From the NCBI GenBank assembly GCA_030066045.1, contig JASJCJ010000007.1, positions 1 through 64,000 on the forward strand: a stretch of DNA of 64,000 nt. The letters are read 5' to 3'. Shown piece by piece: positions 18,901 to 27,014 of this stretch; position 1 is the stretch's first letter, and the number at the start of each line of letters is the position of its first letter. The notes under the pieces are model-generated. The model was not told where the DNA came from. It did not search any database and was given only the letters and a program-made list of their open reading frames with translations. Origin of the DNA: Calothrix sp. MO_167.B12. Its GTDB lineage: Bacteria; Cyanobacteriota; Cyanobacteriia; Cyanobacteriales; Nostocaceae. The position numbers and the translations under genes are program-made.

Positions 18901-19304
18901 ATCCCCATACTGGAAACTGGCAAGCAGCACAAACCGTGAGACGGGGTTATGAATTGAACATACCGTTGCAAATTGCCATCAGCACTTTGCCCCAGCCAGG
19001 GGATAAAAAGGCTTTATCCCCCATAGGTAAGTTTTTAGACTTATCAGCAGGCAATTTAATCTTGATGGCATTTAAGCAAGCAGAAGAAAATCCACAGCAA
19101 TGGATTCTACGTTGCTATGAGTGCCAAGGAGAAACAGCCGATTTGAGTTTACAGAGTGATTTGGGATTGAGTTTGGGCAATTCCGTAGATTTATTAGAGC
19201 GTTCTTTATCCCAGCCAGAAAATTTACCAGCCAAGGAAAGTATCACCATCAAGCCCTGGAAAATTACCAGCTTTGAGCTGAAGCAATCAGTAGTTGGTGG
19301 TTGA
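15972..19304 (+). CDS. Alpha-mannosidase, glycoside hydrolase family 38
   Basis: 1110 aa, ATG start. An N-terminal beta domain (1-220) is followed by the GH38 catalytic barrel. Zinc-site motif HAHLDMAWLW is near 240, the catalytic Asp lies in WVPDSFGF near 353, and GVGDHGGGPTRDM near 440-452 supplies further ligands. Middle helical and C-terminal beta-sandwich domains follow. It should cleave terminal alpha-mannose residues, cytosolic by lack of a signal peptide. Between about 497 and 530 the chain is interrupted by a His/Pro/Ser/Ile repeat (HHPITPSP-like) encoded by a tandem array, just before the conserved ELYLEFHRGCYTSHA. The last residues (VVGG) and the stop codon come from another repeat array. 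Confidence 0.93.
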   Translation: MTTPVSPANTEIISDAIEKLRSYSQVDIYSGWRYCADAVEARDVTAANIFSWNIPQLNNQGNITWNGGKKVLWLGQHIVIPTDIQGYQTTGLSLRLALVWWADNAQVYVNGKLAAEGDLFDFSPRVLLEHQVNPGDEFIVTIRLVSPGHCDGALMSSRLVYQSTDDSLPEPGFVADELAVLQQYLKTFAPEKLEILAAMVKDIDGVGSSKAEIDSSLTLLRDRLIQTNIFHPQSKIYLLGHAHLDMAWLWRVSETWKAAQNTFESVLRLQKDFPELIFCHSTPALYAWIEKHRPDLFEGIQAAIDAGVWEVVGSFWIEPDLNLISGESIVRQLLYGQCYGIEKFGKLSTVVWVPDSFGFCWTLPQFLQQAGVEYFVTQKLRWNDTTRFPHDFFWWRSPDGSQVLSLMSSAIGEGIDPMKMAAYDCEWQSQTGLKSSLWLAGVGDHGGGPTRDMLEIARRWQNSPHLPPLEFITAEKYLQQITPTQQLPVDTNGTETTSPSASPSPHHPILPITPSPHHPITPSPTLPTWNDELYLEFHRGCYTSHADQKRWNRNCENLLYQAELFASFANITSGITYPQKKLETAWKQVLFHQFHDILPGTSITEVYQDALPEWQQVERVGTEILQQSLDAIASQINLPEPPHPHSLPVVVFNPLNWERSEVVAVSLPEIGATHSAWQIIDTNGQPQTSQLGADGKLLFLAKNIPSVGYVLFWLSPQEIEKYNTSPHYENTILELPSQPGEFSAPGVTLENEYLRAIVDEETGNLASVFDKINHREIIADGAGNQLQAFQDSGQYWDAWNIDPNYQKSPLPSAALESIEVLESGSVQTRVRVMRTIGKSEFCCDYILQSQSPILKVATTVDWQESHVLVKAAFPLNLQSEFATYEIPCGAIRRSTKPQTPAETAKWEVPALRWADLTEEGIESPSATKNDYGVSLLNDCKYGYDSQPNLLRLTLLRSPNWPDLEADKGRHEFTYALYPHTGNWQAAQTVRRGYELNIPLQIAISTLPQPGDKKALSPIGKFLDLSAGNLILMAFKQAEENPQQWILRCYECQGETADLSLQSDLGLSLGNSVDLLERSLSQPENLPAKESITIKPWKITSFELKQSVVGG
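17462..17556 (+). repeat. In-frame tandem repeat inside the GH38 gene
   Basis: Octamer-type units (ccccatca / ccccatct / caccccat) repeated about ten times encode a Pro/His/Ser/Ile/Thr-rich linker. The flanking coding sequence stays in frame on both sides, and no other GH38 motif is lost. Similar arrays are otherwise only intergenic in this window. Confidence 0.9.
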
Positions 19305-19401
19305 TAGTTGGGAGTTAGGATTTTTTATCTTTCACTCCTTCCCTCCATCACTCCATCACTCCATCCCTCCTTCCATCCTTCCCTCTTTCTCTCCTTCCCT
19401 C
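19305..19401. repeat. Short octamer array between GH38 and psbN
   Basis: cactccat / ccctcctt units fill the space between the two convergent stop codons. No terminator is visible. Confidence 0.8.
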
Positions 19402-19533
19402 CTAATCCTCATGATCCTCAAAAGGATCACTAAGTTGTTTAGACGGTGGTCCAAAGGAAGTATAGATGGAGAGGACGGTGACTACAATCAAGACAACGCC
19501 GACAGAAATGCTAATAACTGTTGCGGGTTCCAT
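19402..19533 (-). CDS. psbN: Photosystem II assembly protein PsbN
   Basis: 43 aa, too short for usual ORF lists but unmistakable: MEPATVISISVGVVLIVVTV, then LSIYTSFGPPSKQLSDPFED and HED. It has one N-terminal transmembrane helix (residues 5-24) and the conserved stromal tail FGPPSK..DPFEDHED. It is needed for efficient PSII reaction centre assembly and is not a subunit of the mature complex. As in other cyanobacteria and plastids it is encoded on the strand opposite psbH and transcribed away from it. Here the two are about 1.3 kb apart. Confidence 0.95.
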   Translation of the reverse strand: MEPATVISISVGVVLIVVTVLSIYTSFGPPSKQLSDPFEDHED

Positions 19534-20817
19534 ATTTTCCATAATAAAAAAGTAGATTACGAATAGTATTCTTTTGACACTTTCACCACCTTAACGCAGC
19601 CATGCACGACAGGGCTATAGCTGACGCTTTGGCGGGAGATTCTTGTTTCTGTGAAACCTGCTTTTTGGTACCAGTTTTTGAAGAAGTTACAGATTTCATT
19701 TTGCCATGAATGCTTTTGGAAAGACTAGCTAGAAAATAGTTGTTAGTTATTAGTTGACAGCTTAGGAGTGGGAGTCGCAGTCGAGGTATTTTCATGCTTG
19801 GTTGTGGGATGTTCTCGTGAGGGACTAGCGTCAAGAAGAGACGCACCAGACGCGGAGAGAGGGAGACGCACTCCTCCACCTATGTGGTGGGGGCTTGAGG
19901 TGCCCACCAATCGGGAGCCATCAAATCGCAGATTTTGATGGGGGAGGAGGACCCTTGGGGCTTATCGCCCCGACACAGAGCGCTCCGCGTCCGGTGTGTC
20001 CCCGCTTAAGCGCGTCATCCGGTTGAAAATAGGGAGTTCGGAGTTCGGAGTTCAGGAGTAGGGGCGGGGTTTCTCCGCCCAGAGTTAGGGAATTATTTTC
20101 ATCCTTGGTTGTGGGATTTTCCCGTGGGGGACTAGGGCGTGTTTTCAAACTATGGTGTAGGTTGGGTAGAACGAAGTGAAACCCAACTGGATGTACGGAA
20201 AATGTTGGGTTTCGTTCCTCAACCCAACCTACAATTGATGCTAATTTTGGGTTTGAAAACAGACCCTAGCTTTAACAATACCAAGTTTAGGAAGTTTTAA
20301 ACCACTATTCTTAATTGAGCAGCTTTCAGGGTAACGGGTTGATTGTTTAGAGTGCTTACTGTTTACAGATTTAACGTCGAGATCCTATTGGTGGTAGAAT
20401 ACCGCAGAAAAGCATTCATCTCACGGTTCTCACCCAGGGTGCGTGTCAGCGCGTAACCCTACGGGTGTAACGGGTGTTGTGCGTAAAATAAATCAAACTG
20501 CCTTTGCTAGCCCTATGGCTGCGCGGGTTCCTCCTTGAGGGGATAAAGGCAGAAATGCCAGAGACGCTGTGTAAGACTCAGACTGGATTTAGTTCCGGAT
20601 ACCCATTTTTTGGGAATACCCAACGGAGCAACGGCTAGTGAGACGCGTAAAGCCTACGGTATGGCTTCGCTTAACGCGGAGCGTGCGCGTCAGCGCTTAG
20701 CCCCTAGTGTAGCGTTAGCGAAGCTATGCCGAAGGCTATAGCGAAACTAGGGGTAATTCACGATAAAATATTACCGAAAAGTTAAAAAAACTTTGGCAAT
20801 ATAGTCTTAGGTGAAAT
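19534..20817. repeat. Repeat-filled gap between psbN and psbH
   Basis: About 1.28 kb without a gene. At 19722-19815 and 20027-20132 are inverted copies of the mosaic joint/cargo structure (gactagctagaaaat joint, cgactcccac-type and ggcggggtttc-type cargo, accaagcatgaaaat element in reverse). At 19826-20000 there are short palindromic pieces with gcgtctc and cgcttaag. At 20133-20269 lies a near-identical copy of the 139-bp element at 10485. From 20380 to 20755 there are cgcgtcagcg, gcgaagctatgccgaag and related short interspersed palindromes. The psbH promoter must lie within or beyond these. Confidence 0.75.
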
Positions 20818-21006
20818 ATGGCACAAAGGACGCGGTTAGGAGATATCCTCAGACCCCTAAACTCTGAATATGGTAAAGTTGCTCCAGGTTGGGGTACTAC
20901 CCCTCTAATGGGAACTTTTATGCTTTTATTCTTCGTTTTTCTGCTGATTATTCTACAAATCTATAACAAGTCACTCATTCTTGATGGCGTACCTGTAGAT
21001 TGGTAG
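20818..21006 (+). CDS. psbH: Photosystem II reaction centre protein H
   Basis: 62 aa, ATG start, normal length for cyanobacteria. [20 protein letters not shown] is the cytoplasmic N-terminus, GTTPLMG leads into a single transmembrane helix (about 30-51), and the short lumenal tail ends in DGVPVDW. It is a thylakoid membrane subunit that stabilises the acceptor side and bicarbonate/QB site of PSII. The N-terminal phosphorylated Thr of the plant protein is absent, as in other cyanobacteria. A rho-independent terminator follows about 25 bases after the stop. psbB is not in this window. Confidence 0.96.
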   Translation: MAQRTRLGDILRPLNSEYGKVAPGWGTTPLMGTFMLLFFVFLLIILQIYNKSLILDGVPVDW

Positions 21007-21028
21007 AGTTTAGGTAAATTAGTTCTAT

Positions 21029-21053
21029 AACCCGGTATGTCCGGGTTTTTTTG
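21029..21053 (+). terminator. Rho-independent terminator of psbH
   Basis: aacccgg / ccgggtt stem with loop tatgt, followed by a run of seven T. It is correctly placed after the psbH stop codon. Confidence 0.88.
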
Positions 21054-21275
21054 TCTTTCTTCTGGTACAAACCTGATCCAGTAAAACTTTGCACAATCCC
21101 GGACAGTTGTTCATGGGAAGCCCACATGCTCACTGCTTGCAGTTAGTGTGTGGAGAAGTGACGGAACTTTCTGGAAATGCAAAATTGATTTGATTCTAAA
21201 TGGTTAAGATTTTTGGATTAAACTACAAATGTGGGTTGCTGCGGCACTGTTAGAGTTGATAGGAGACACAATCTG

Positions 21276-21524
21276 ATGAATATATTTGGTATAGGACTCC
21301 CAGAGATGGCTGTAATTATGGGTGTAGCACTACTGATATTTGGTCCCAAGAAGTTACCAGAAATTGGACGCAGCATGGGAAAAGCAATTCGGGGTTTTCA
21401 AGAAGCTTCTAAAGAGTTTCAAAATGAATTTCAAAAGGAAGCAGAGCAATTAGAAGAGGCTATGACAACCACTGCGGAGCTGGAAACTAAACAAATTGAA
21501 GCAGGGACAAAGGAAAAAGGTTAA
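21276..21524 (+). CDS. tatA: Sec-independent protein translocase TatA/E
   Basis: 82 aa from the ATG at 21276, which has aggaga 10 bases upstream; an ORF from 21231 would add an unconserved leader. MNIFGIGLPEMAVIMGVALL contains the N-terminal transmembrane helix and is followed by the FGPKKLPEIGRSMGKAIRGF hinge and amphipathic helix, the TatA signature. The tail is Glu/Gln-rich. It forms the pore-like component that exports folded twin-arginine substrates across plasma and thylakoid membranes. TatA and TatB are not well separated in cyanobacteria. A tnpB remnant lies between it and pth. Confidence 0.94.
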   Translation: MNIFGIGLPEMAVIMGVALLIFGPKKLPEIGRSMGKAIRGFQEASKEFQNEFQKEAEQLEEAMTTTAELETKQIEAGTKEKG

Positions 21525-21717
21525 TTAACAGTATTTTTTTGCTAACTATTGCTCACAATAAATCACATATGCTCACATTAGTGTATTGTTATATTCCCAA
21601 GTTTGCTGTTAATCAACATGGGATATGTTACACAATATTAGGCTAATTGAGATATAAAGAAGACTTGCCACAAACTTTCGGTGATTAGTACTTGCTTATG
21701 GTGAATACTATTTAACA

Positions 21718-21858
21718 ATGCCGGAGGAAGTACAACAACAACGAACCGAGAACCAAGGGCGTGTAATTGCCTTAGATACAGGTATTAGAACATTCTTAAC
21801 TTTCTTTTCTGAGACTAATTTTGGTGAGCTTGGCAATGGTGCAAATACTGATAACTGA
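21718..21858 (+). pseudogene. tnpB fragment (RuvC-I motif)
   Basis: A 46-codon frame starting at an ATG reads EEVQQQRTENQGRVIALDTG, then IRTFLTFFSETNFGELGNG. The VIALDxGxRTF(L/A)TF pattern is the first RuvC-like motif of IS200/IS605 TnpB nucleases, with the usual DPG Pro changed to Thr. The stop is provided by a tgataactga repeat array, and all other TnpB motifs are missing. Lies in the tatA-pth gap (21525-21873), where I see nothing else. Confidence 0.8.
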
Positions 21859-21873
21859 TAACTGATAACTCAA

Positions 21874-22527
21874 ATGACAGAGACTGCTACCAAAAAAGCT
21901 TTAGTAATTCCCCAGCTAATTGTTGGTTTGGGGAATCCAGAACCTAAATACGACCAAACTCGCCATAATATTGGGTTTGCGGCAGTGGATGCTTTATCCC
22001 GTTCCTGGCAGATTAATTTAGCCGGAAACCGTAAGTTTCAAGGAGATTATGGAGAAGGTTTTGCACCCGTTGACAGAAAAAAAATCCGCTTATTAAAACC
22101 ATCAACTTATATGAACCTTTCGGGACAGGCAATACAGGCAGTCGCAAATTGGTATAAATTGTCTCCTGAATCTGTACTGGTGATTTATGATGATATGGAT
22201 TTACCTTTAGGCAAAACTAGGCTACGTTTATCTGGTTCAGCTGGGGGACACAATGGAATGAAAAGTACTATTTCTCATCTGAACACACAAAACTTCCCTC
22301 GGTTGCGTATTGGTATTGGTAAACCAAAGGGTGCGGTGAAGGAAGATGATAGAAAGACAGTTTCCCATGTACTCGGAAAATTTTCAGTTGCGGAAAATCA
22401 ACTTATGTCTGAGGTAATCCGGTTTGTTGTTGAATGTGTGGAATTATCTCTCAAACAAGGGGTAGAGAAGGCAATGAACCGCTGTAATAGTAATGATTTC
22501 AGTCTTTCTGAGTCTGATAAATCATAA
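21874..22527 (+). CDS. pth: Peptidyl-tRNA hydrolase
   Basis: 217 aa. Pth motifs are intact: LIVGLGNPEPKYDQTRHNIG with catalytic His31, STYMNLSGQAI, IYDDMDLPLGKTRLR with the catalytic Asp, and GSAGGHNGMKS. It cleaves peptidyl-tRNA released from stalled ribosomes. A short extension before VGLGNP and the acidic/serine tail are normal variation. Preceded by three tandem tgataac units that place the repeat 15 bases before the ATG. Confidence 0.96.
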   Translation: MTETATKKALVIPQLIVGLGNPEPKYDQTRHNIGFAAVDALSRSWQINLAGNRKFQGDYGEGFAPVDRKKIRLLKPSTYMNLSGQAIQAVANWYKLSPESVLVIYDDMDLPLGKTRLRLSGSAGGHNGMKSTISHLNTQNFPRLRIGIGKPKGAVKEDDRKTVSHVLGKFSVAENQLMSEVIRFVVECVELSLKQGVEKAMNRCNSNDFSLSESDKS

Positions 22528-22596
22528 ATTGCAACCTAATCCTTTACCTGTCATGGCAAGACATCATTTTAAGTAGAGTCTGCTAAATAATTATAA

Positions 22597-22852
22597 AACA
22601 TTGATAAATCAATGCATAAGGGCTGTTTTCTCCGGAGAAAGTACAATCAAACAGGGGTTTGATATTTAAAACCTTGCATTGACGAGCGACCCCGCGACGA
22701 CGACAGTCGCTCTGGGTAGCGCGAGTCGTGATCATTTTTTCTGGTAAAAAGAATAGAAAAAATCAGGGATGAAACTGTTGCCTGTTGCCTGTTGCCTGTT
22801 GCCTGTTCCCTGTTCCCTACCTCCACCAAGGGACTTTTTCAGCAAGCCCTAA
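22597..22852. repeat. MITE-like element, attgataaatcaat / cagcaagccc family
   Basis: Starts near acattgataaatcaatgc, passes a cgcgacgacgacagtcgc hairpin-like region and five gttgcct / gttccct units (22776-22817), and ends tttttcagcaagccctaa. It shares both end motifs with 4496-4770. Surrounding intergenic space from 22528 to 23034 holds no gene. Confidence 0.6.
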
Positions 22853-23034
22853 GTATTGGGAGAGGGAGGATAGAAAAAAATTATGGTTGATAGGTAGGTG
22901 TTCATCCTATCCTATTCAACCATGATGCCATAAGCGATCGCCTCACGGGATATTTACCCAATGGTGGCTATACTGTAATTTTTGTAAATTTGATGCTCAA
23001 CCGCTTGTAAAAACTTACACATATTCCGGCATAA

Positions 23035-23270
23035 ATCCGCAAATATAGGCAAGTCCAACTTTACGGTATAAATTCACTCAATTAGAAATGCCGAAAGGCT
23101 TGGTTCCTTTGCTTTGTAGCAAATGGTTCCTTGGTCACTAATCTGCTCTGTAAAGTCTAGAGTTGCCGGACATTACTTCCTACTTCATAAGGAGCATGGG
23201 AGCGGTTATCCCTCAGTAGGCTTACACGGCTGAGCCGTCCGCGTTTTCAGATATTAAATTATTTGCGGAT
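23035..23270 (+). ncRNA. Candidate structured RNA between pth and rpsU
   Basis: A perfect 10-base inverted repeat, atccgcaaat at 23035-23044 and atttgcggat at 23261-23270, encloses about 236 bases. Inside are a ccgaaaggcttgg segment, an acggc-tga-gccgt hairpin (23225-23238) and many short complementary blocks. It has no open frame and none of the repeat families of neighbouring gaps. The size and long closing stem are like those of 6S-type RNAs, but I cannot confirm identity. Strand is a guess; promoter and terminator are not obvious. Confidence 0.35.
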
Positions 23271-23667
23271 CTCTCGATCAGTGCTTGGTTTTTGCATATT
23301 CATCAAGAGATTGTTCGCTAATGAATCAGGTTGATTTTAGCAAAAATTATGCATCAAACACATGAAAAAACGTTGACAATTGTCTACAACTGTTAAGTCT
23401 TGTCTACAAAAACAGTACCTAGGTCAAAGCTCCAGTTAGAGATACGATATGCGACAGAGGAATTACAGTGGGAGCTGTACTGCGTACATTGTATGAGATT
23501 TAAAACTATTCAGTTTTTCACAATTAGTTTGTGCCAAGTGTTTCAAAGTTTTCATAACTTCGTAAGCTTTTGCATCCCGCACTAATCAAGCGCATTTATA
23601 TTATATGTTGCCTCATACAAAGTTCCGCAAGAATGTCGTCAAGTAATGTCAGCATCTAACAAATAGG

Positions 23668-23847
23668 TTATTTAAAACGTCGCTTGCGTCTAGCAGCAAC
23701 TGCCTTCCGCTTACGCTTTTCTATTGGTGTTTCAAAGTGCCGATGATATTTTACATCCGCTAAAATGCCAGCTTTAGAAACCTGACGTTTGAAGCGGCGC
23801 AAAGCCGAATCTATTCCTTCATTTTCTCCTAAAACCACTTGGGTCAT
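23668..23847 (-). CDS. rpsU: 30S ribosomal protein S21
   Basis: 59 aa, read from the complement: [20 protein letters not shown], then [20 protein letters not shown], then [19 protein letters not shown]. It is the small basic S21 protein with the conserved GE.E.ID.ALRRFKR start and the Arg/Lys-rich C-terminal helix. It binds the 30S platform near the anti-Shine-Dalgarno sequence. Single gene, promoter to the right of 23847. Confidence 0.97.
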   Translation of the reverse strand: MTQVVLGENEGIDSALRRFKRQVSKAGILADVKYHRHFETPIEKRKRKAVAARRKRRFK

Positions 23848-24103
23848 TCTTACCAGTTCCTTATTCGTCCTAGTCGTCGATATTTACCATTATAATCCTG
23901 CCTTTACTTTGAATAAATACCCCCCTACAGACTTAATTCCTAAGGGCAAATATTACTTACTCAAGTCAGACCTGAATAAAAATGGTTGTACTGAATACTA
24001 TCTTACAAAGATTATGTAATCAATACTACACTATCTTCAATTCAAAAGCCACAACCATTAATAAGTAATAAGTAATAAGTAATAAATAATAAGTAATAAG
24101 TAC

Positions 24104-24252
24104 AGGACTTACGCAATTGGCACATTTCACCTCAAGCTGTCACATAGTAGTGATTTGTCTATAATTCTTGTAAATCAAGAAACATAGAGTTTGATACCAA
24201 ATTTAAGTATGTGTGCCAGTTGCCATAATTTTGTGACACTGGCGTAAGTCCT
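24104..24252. repeat. MITE-like element with aggacttacgca ends
   Basis: Left end aggacttacgcaattggcac; right end gtgacactggcgtaagtcct. The ends pair imperfectly across about 150 bp. A single related end is at 26866 (agggcttacgcattc). It is preceded by seven taataag units (24058-24100). The remaining part of the rpsU-rsmI gap (23848-24057 and 24253-24354) shows no gene. Confidence 0.7.
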
Positions 24253-24354
24253 CAAGTAATAAGTATTTTGGCTCTCCCACACATTGTTTTCATTCGCTCC
24301 CAGAGACTTGCAAGGCATTCATGGGAACTATGATTTTTTTGGAGCTTCGGGTGA

Positions 24355-25215
24355 TTATTTGTTAATATCGATCGCTAATGCGAGTTGATAGAGTTGGCGA
24401 CGAGGTAGGGAGGTTATTTTTGCCAGTTCTCGACTAGCTTGGGAGCGGGATATCCCTTGGCTAATCATCTGTGCCAATTCAGCTTTTAATTCAGTTTCTG
24501 AAAGCTGGGTTTGATTGGGTATAGCACCTGCCACAACTAAAGTATATTCACCTTGGGGTTCTCTTTCTCCTTCTTGGTAGTAAGCAAGTGCTGCGGCGAT
24601 TGTACCGCGCCAAAATTGCTCGTAAAATTTAGTTAACTCCCTCGCCATGACAATTTGGCGTTGATCACCTAAAATTTCCCCTAAGTCTTGTAAAGTACCT
24701 TTTAAGCGGTGGGGGGATTCATAAAAAACCAGGGTTCGAGACTCGATTTTGAGTAATTCTAATTGTTGGCGGCGTTGTGTGGCTTTTGCAGGTAAAAATC
24801 CCTCAAATACGAACCTATCCGTTGGTAGTCCGGCTGCACTGAGGGCAGTAATTACAGCACTTGCACCGGGGATGGGAACCACTGAAATACCCTCATCAAT
24901 ACAAGCCTTGACTAGCTCATAGCCAGGATCGGAAATTCCGGGCATTCCAGCATCTGTAACTAAAGCGATCGCTTGTCCTATTTGTAGTTTTTCTACTAGT
25001 TCAGGAATACGACTGCGGCGATTATGGTCATGATAACTTACTTGGGGGGTCTGAATTTGAAAATGTTGCAATAATTTACCTGTGTGGCGAGTATCTTCAG
25101 CAGCAATTAAATCTACACCTTGCAAAATTCGCACCCCTCGAAAGGTCATATCTTCTAAATTGCCAATAGGCGTGCCTACAATATATAGTGTTCCTGGTTT
25201 GGGATCGGTTTGCAT
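24355..25215 (-). CDS. rsmI: 16S rRNA (cytidine1402-2'-O)-methyltransferase
   Basis: 286 aa, ATG start. The tetrapyrrole-methylase-like fold is shown by LYIVGTPIGNLEDMTFRGVR, the AAEDTRHTGKLL motif, VTDAGMPGISDPGYELV and the VFYESPHRLKGTLQDL segment. A C-terminal helical domain (SQGISRSQASRELAK) is typical. It modifies C1402 in the ribosomal P site together with RsmH. Single gene. Confidence 0.96.
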   Translation of the reverse strand: MQTDPKPGTLYIVGTPIGNLEDMTFRGVRILQGVDLIAAEDTRHTGKLLQHFQIQTPQVSYHDHNRRSRIPELVEKLQIGQAIALVTDAGMPGISDPGYELVKACIDEGISVVPIPGASAVITALSAAGLPTDRFVFEGFLPAKATQRRQQLELLKIESRTLVFYESPHRLKGTLQDLGEILGDQRQIVMARELTKFYEQFWRGTIAAALAYYQEGEREPQGEYTLVVAGAIPNQTQLSETELKAELAQMISQGISRSQASRELAKITSLPRRQLYQLALAIDINK

Positions 25216-25610
25216 GGCTGAAGTAATTCGTAATTAATAATTTGTAATACTGATAGAAGTAATCTTTTATGTCATAGTAATTGTGAACAACTATTCAGGA
25301 TAGAATATTTCATTAAACTTACCATTATTCGATGAGATAAAAAGGTTAGAGATATCTGGAGAAACCTGGAGAATAACTCAATTTTGGAAATCCTAATCCT
25401 ATTGGGTTCTACTATTTAAAAATCCGAAGCCATGATGATAAAAGTCAAGGCAACAAACAGAACATTAAAAGAATTTAGAATTTAGAATGAGCGAATTTAG
25501 AATGAGCGAATTAAGTTTTGCAACGGGGATTTTACCCCAAAGCAAAACGCACTGCTTATAGAAGCAGGGGAATTCAACCCTCCAAGGTTGGTTAAACTTA
25601 TTACTTATGT
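25216..25610. other. Intergenic region with small repeats
   Basis: No gene. At 25480-25512 the unit gaatttagaatgagc is repeated in tandem. At 25515-25600 is a hairpin-rich stretch (gttttgcaacggggatttta with ccccaaagcaaaac, then aagcagggg) of a type often found near IS ends. No promoter is recognised for the divergent genes. Confidence 0.45.
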
Positions 25611-26483
25611 ATGACAAATTTAAAATCCTACCACGGCTTATTTGTGGGTTTAGTCACCCTAGATTTAATTTACCTAGCTGACTGTCCTCCCCAAAACAAC
25701 CAGAAAATTGTCGCTATAGATTATACTGCGGCGGCTGGCGGTCCTGCGGCTAATGCGGGGGTGACTTTTAGTTATTTAGGTAATGCTGCTACAGTGACAG
25801 GAGTGGTTGGTTCTCACCCCATGACACAGTTGATTCACAGAGATTTGGCAGATAGGCAGGTACAAATTGTAGATTTACATCCCACAACTAATAATCCACC
25901 TCCTGTGTCTTCCATTATTGTCACCCAAGGAACGGGAGAAAGGGCAGTAATTTCCATGAATGCGGTGAAACTTCAAGCTAGTAGTACTAACCTACCAACT
26001 AATATTTTAGATGATGTGGATATTGTATTAATTGATGGGCATCAAATGGAGGTAGGAAGGGAAATTGCTACTAAAGCCAAGGCTAAAAATATTCCTGTGG
26101 TCATTGATGGTGGTAGCTGGAAACCTGGTTTTGAAAATATCTTACCCTACGTTGATTATGCCATTTGTTCCAGTAACTTTTTTCCTCCCAATTGCTATCA
26201 AGAAGCCGAAGTTTTTGCCTACCTGCGCGACTTTAAGATTCCCTATATTGCCATTACCCACGGAGAACAACCCATTACATACAATATTAAAGGTAAAAGC
26301 GATCGCTTAGATGTTCCTCAGATCCAAACTGTAGATACCTTAGGTGCAGGAGATATTTTCCATGGTGCCTTTTGTCACTACATCCTCCAAGAAAATCATA
26401 ATTTTACTACTGCTTTAGCATCCGCAGTCAATATTGCGGCTTTGTCCTGTGGATATTTTGGTACTCGCCACTGGATGAACTAA
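25611..26483 (+). CDS. PfkB-family carbohydrate kinase
   Basis: 290 aa, ATG start. GGPAANAGVTFSYLGN near 46-62 is the PfkB N-terminal signature, and DTLGAGDIFHGAFCHYIL contains the catalytic Asp and anion-hole GAGD. The fold is the ribokinase family, which phosphorylates sugars or nucleosides with ATP. The substrate cannot be told from sequence. Two tandem ttacttatgtatg-like starts give some uncertainty of only two codons. Confidence 0.88.
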   Translation: MTNLKSYHGLFVGLVTLDLIYLADCPPQNNQKIVAIDYTAAAGGPAANAGVTFSYLGNAATVTGVVGSHPMTQLIHRDLADRQVQIVDLHPTTNNPPPVSSIIVTQGTGERAVISMNAVKLQASSTNLPTNILDDVDIVLIDGHQMEVGREIATKAKAKNIPVVIDGGSWKPGFENILPYVDYAICSSNFFPPNCYQEAEVFAYLRDFKIPYIAITHGEQPITYNIKGKSDRLDVPQIQTVDTLGAGDIFHGAFCHYILQENHNFTTALASAVNIAALSCGYFGTRHWMN

Positions 26484-27014
26484 GGGAATAACAGAAATTG
26501 ACTCAGGCAGGAGGCATCCATGCTGAAGGCAGAAGTTGCAAGTATAAGCACTGATTAACCGTTTACTCTTATATTAATTTATTTTTTGTCAACAGTATAA
26601 ATACGGTTGACAAAACTATTTATTAGTTTTTTAAATAGACCATAATACATTAACAATACATAAAAATTAAGTGTAAATGGGGCTTGGTGAGGGCTGGGAA
26701 TATTTGTATTTCAATTGGAGTACTGTATAACCCACAAAGTGCTGACATCAAAAATGGTATAATTTCAAGCAATTGTAAAAACTATAAATCTTGGGTGAAT
26801 ATAATCCAAAGACAATATTAAAATAGCATTCAAGGCATATGAATCAAAAGCTATAAAAAAGATAGGGCTTACGCATTCTTTACGAAAAGTCAGGTATTTG
26901 GGATTACTTCCTTGAGTGGCAATGACTGTAATTACCTTGTCCGTGCGTCAGTCCAGCAAAGAAATGGGTGTGTAATTTGGGTGAGTTTATTTTTTCAGAT
27001 ACTGAGATTAAAAA
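26484..27014. other. Intergenic region with an 8-8 inverted repeat
   Basis: No gene. The only structured item is ttgtcaac (26586-26593) and gttgacaa (26606-26613), separated by 12 bases. It could be an operator, but it lies 400 bases from the J-protein start. A partial aggacttacgca-type end is at 26866. Confidence 0.5.

Noticed and set aside
19294-19566. 90-codon plus-strand frame over the psbN region
   Set aside because: It is antisense to psbN, which is clear on the minus strand, and starts inside a repeat.
20380-20760. Group II intron domain V resemblance (ctcacggttctcac)
   Set aside because: No paired arm or reverse transcriptase; the similarity is limited to a few bases.
23400-23585. 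61-codon frame from a TTG
   Set aside because: No conserved features, no RBS, TTG start in a tandem ttgtctacaa motif; left unannotated.
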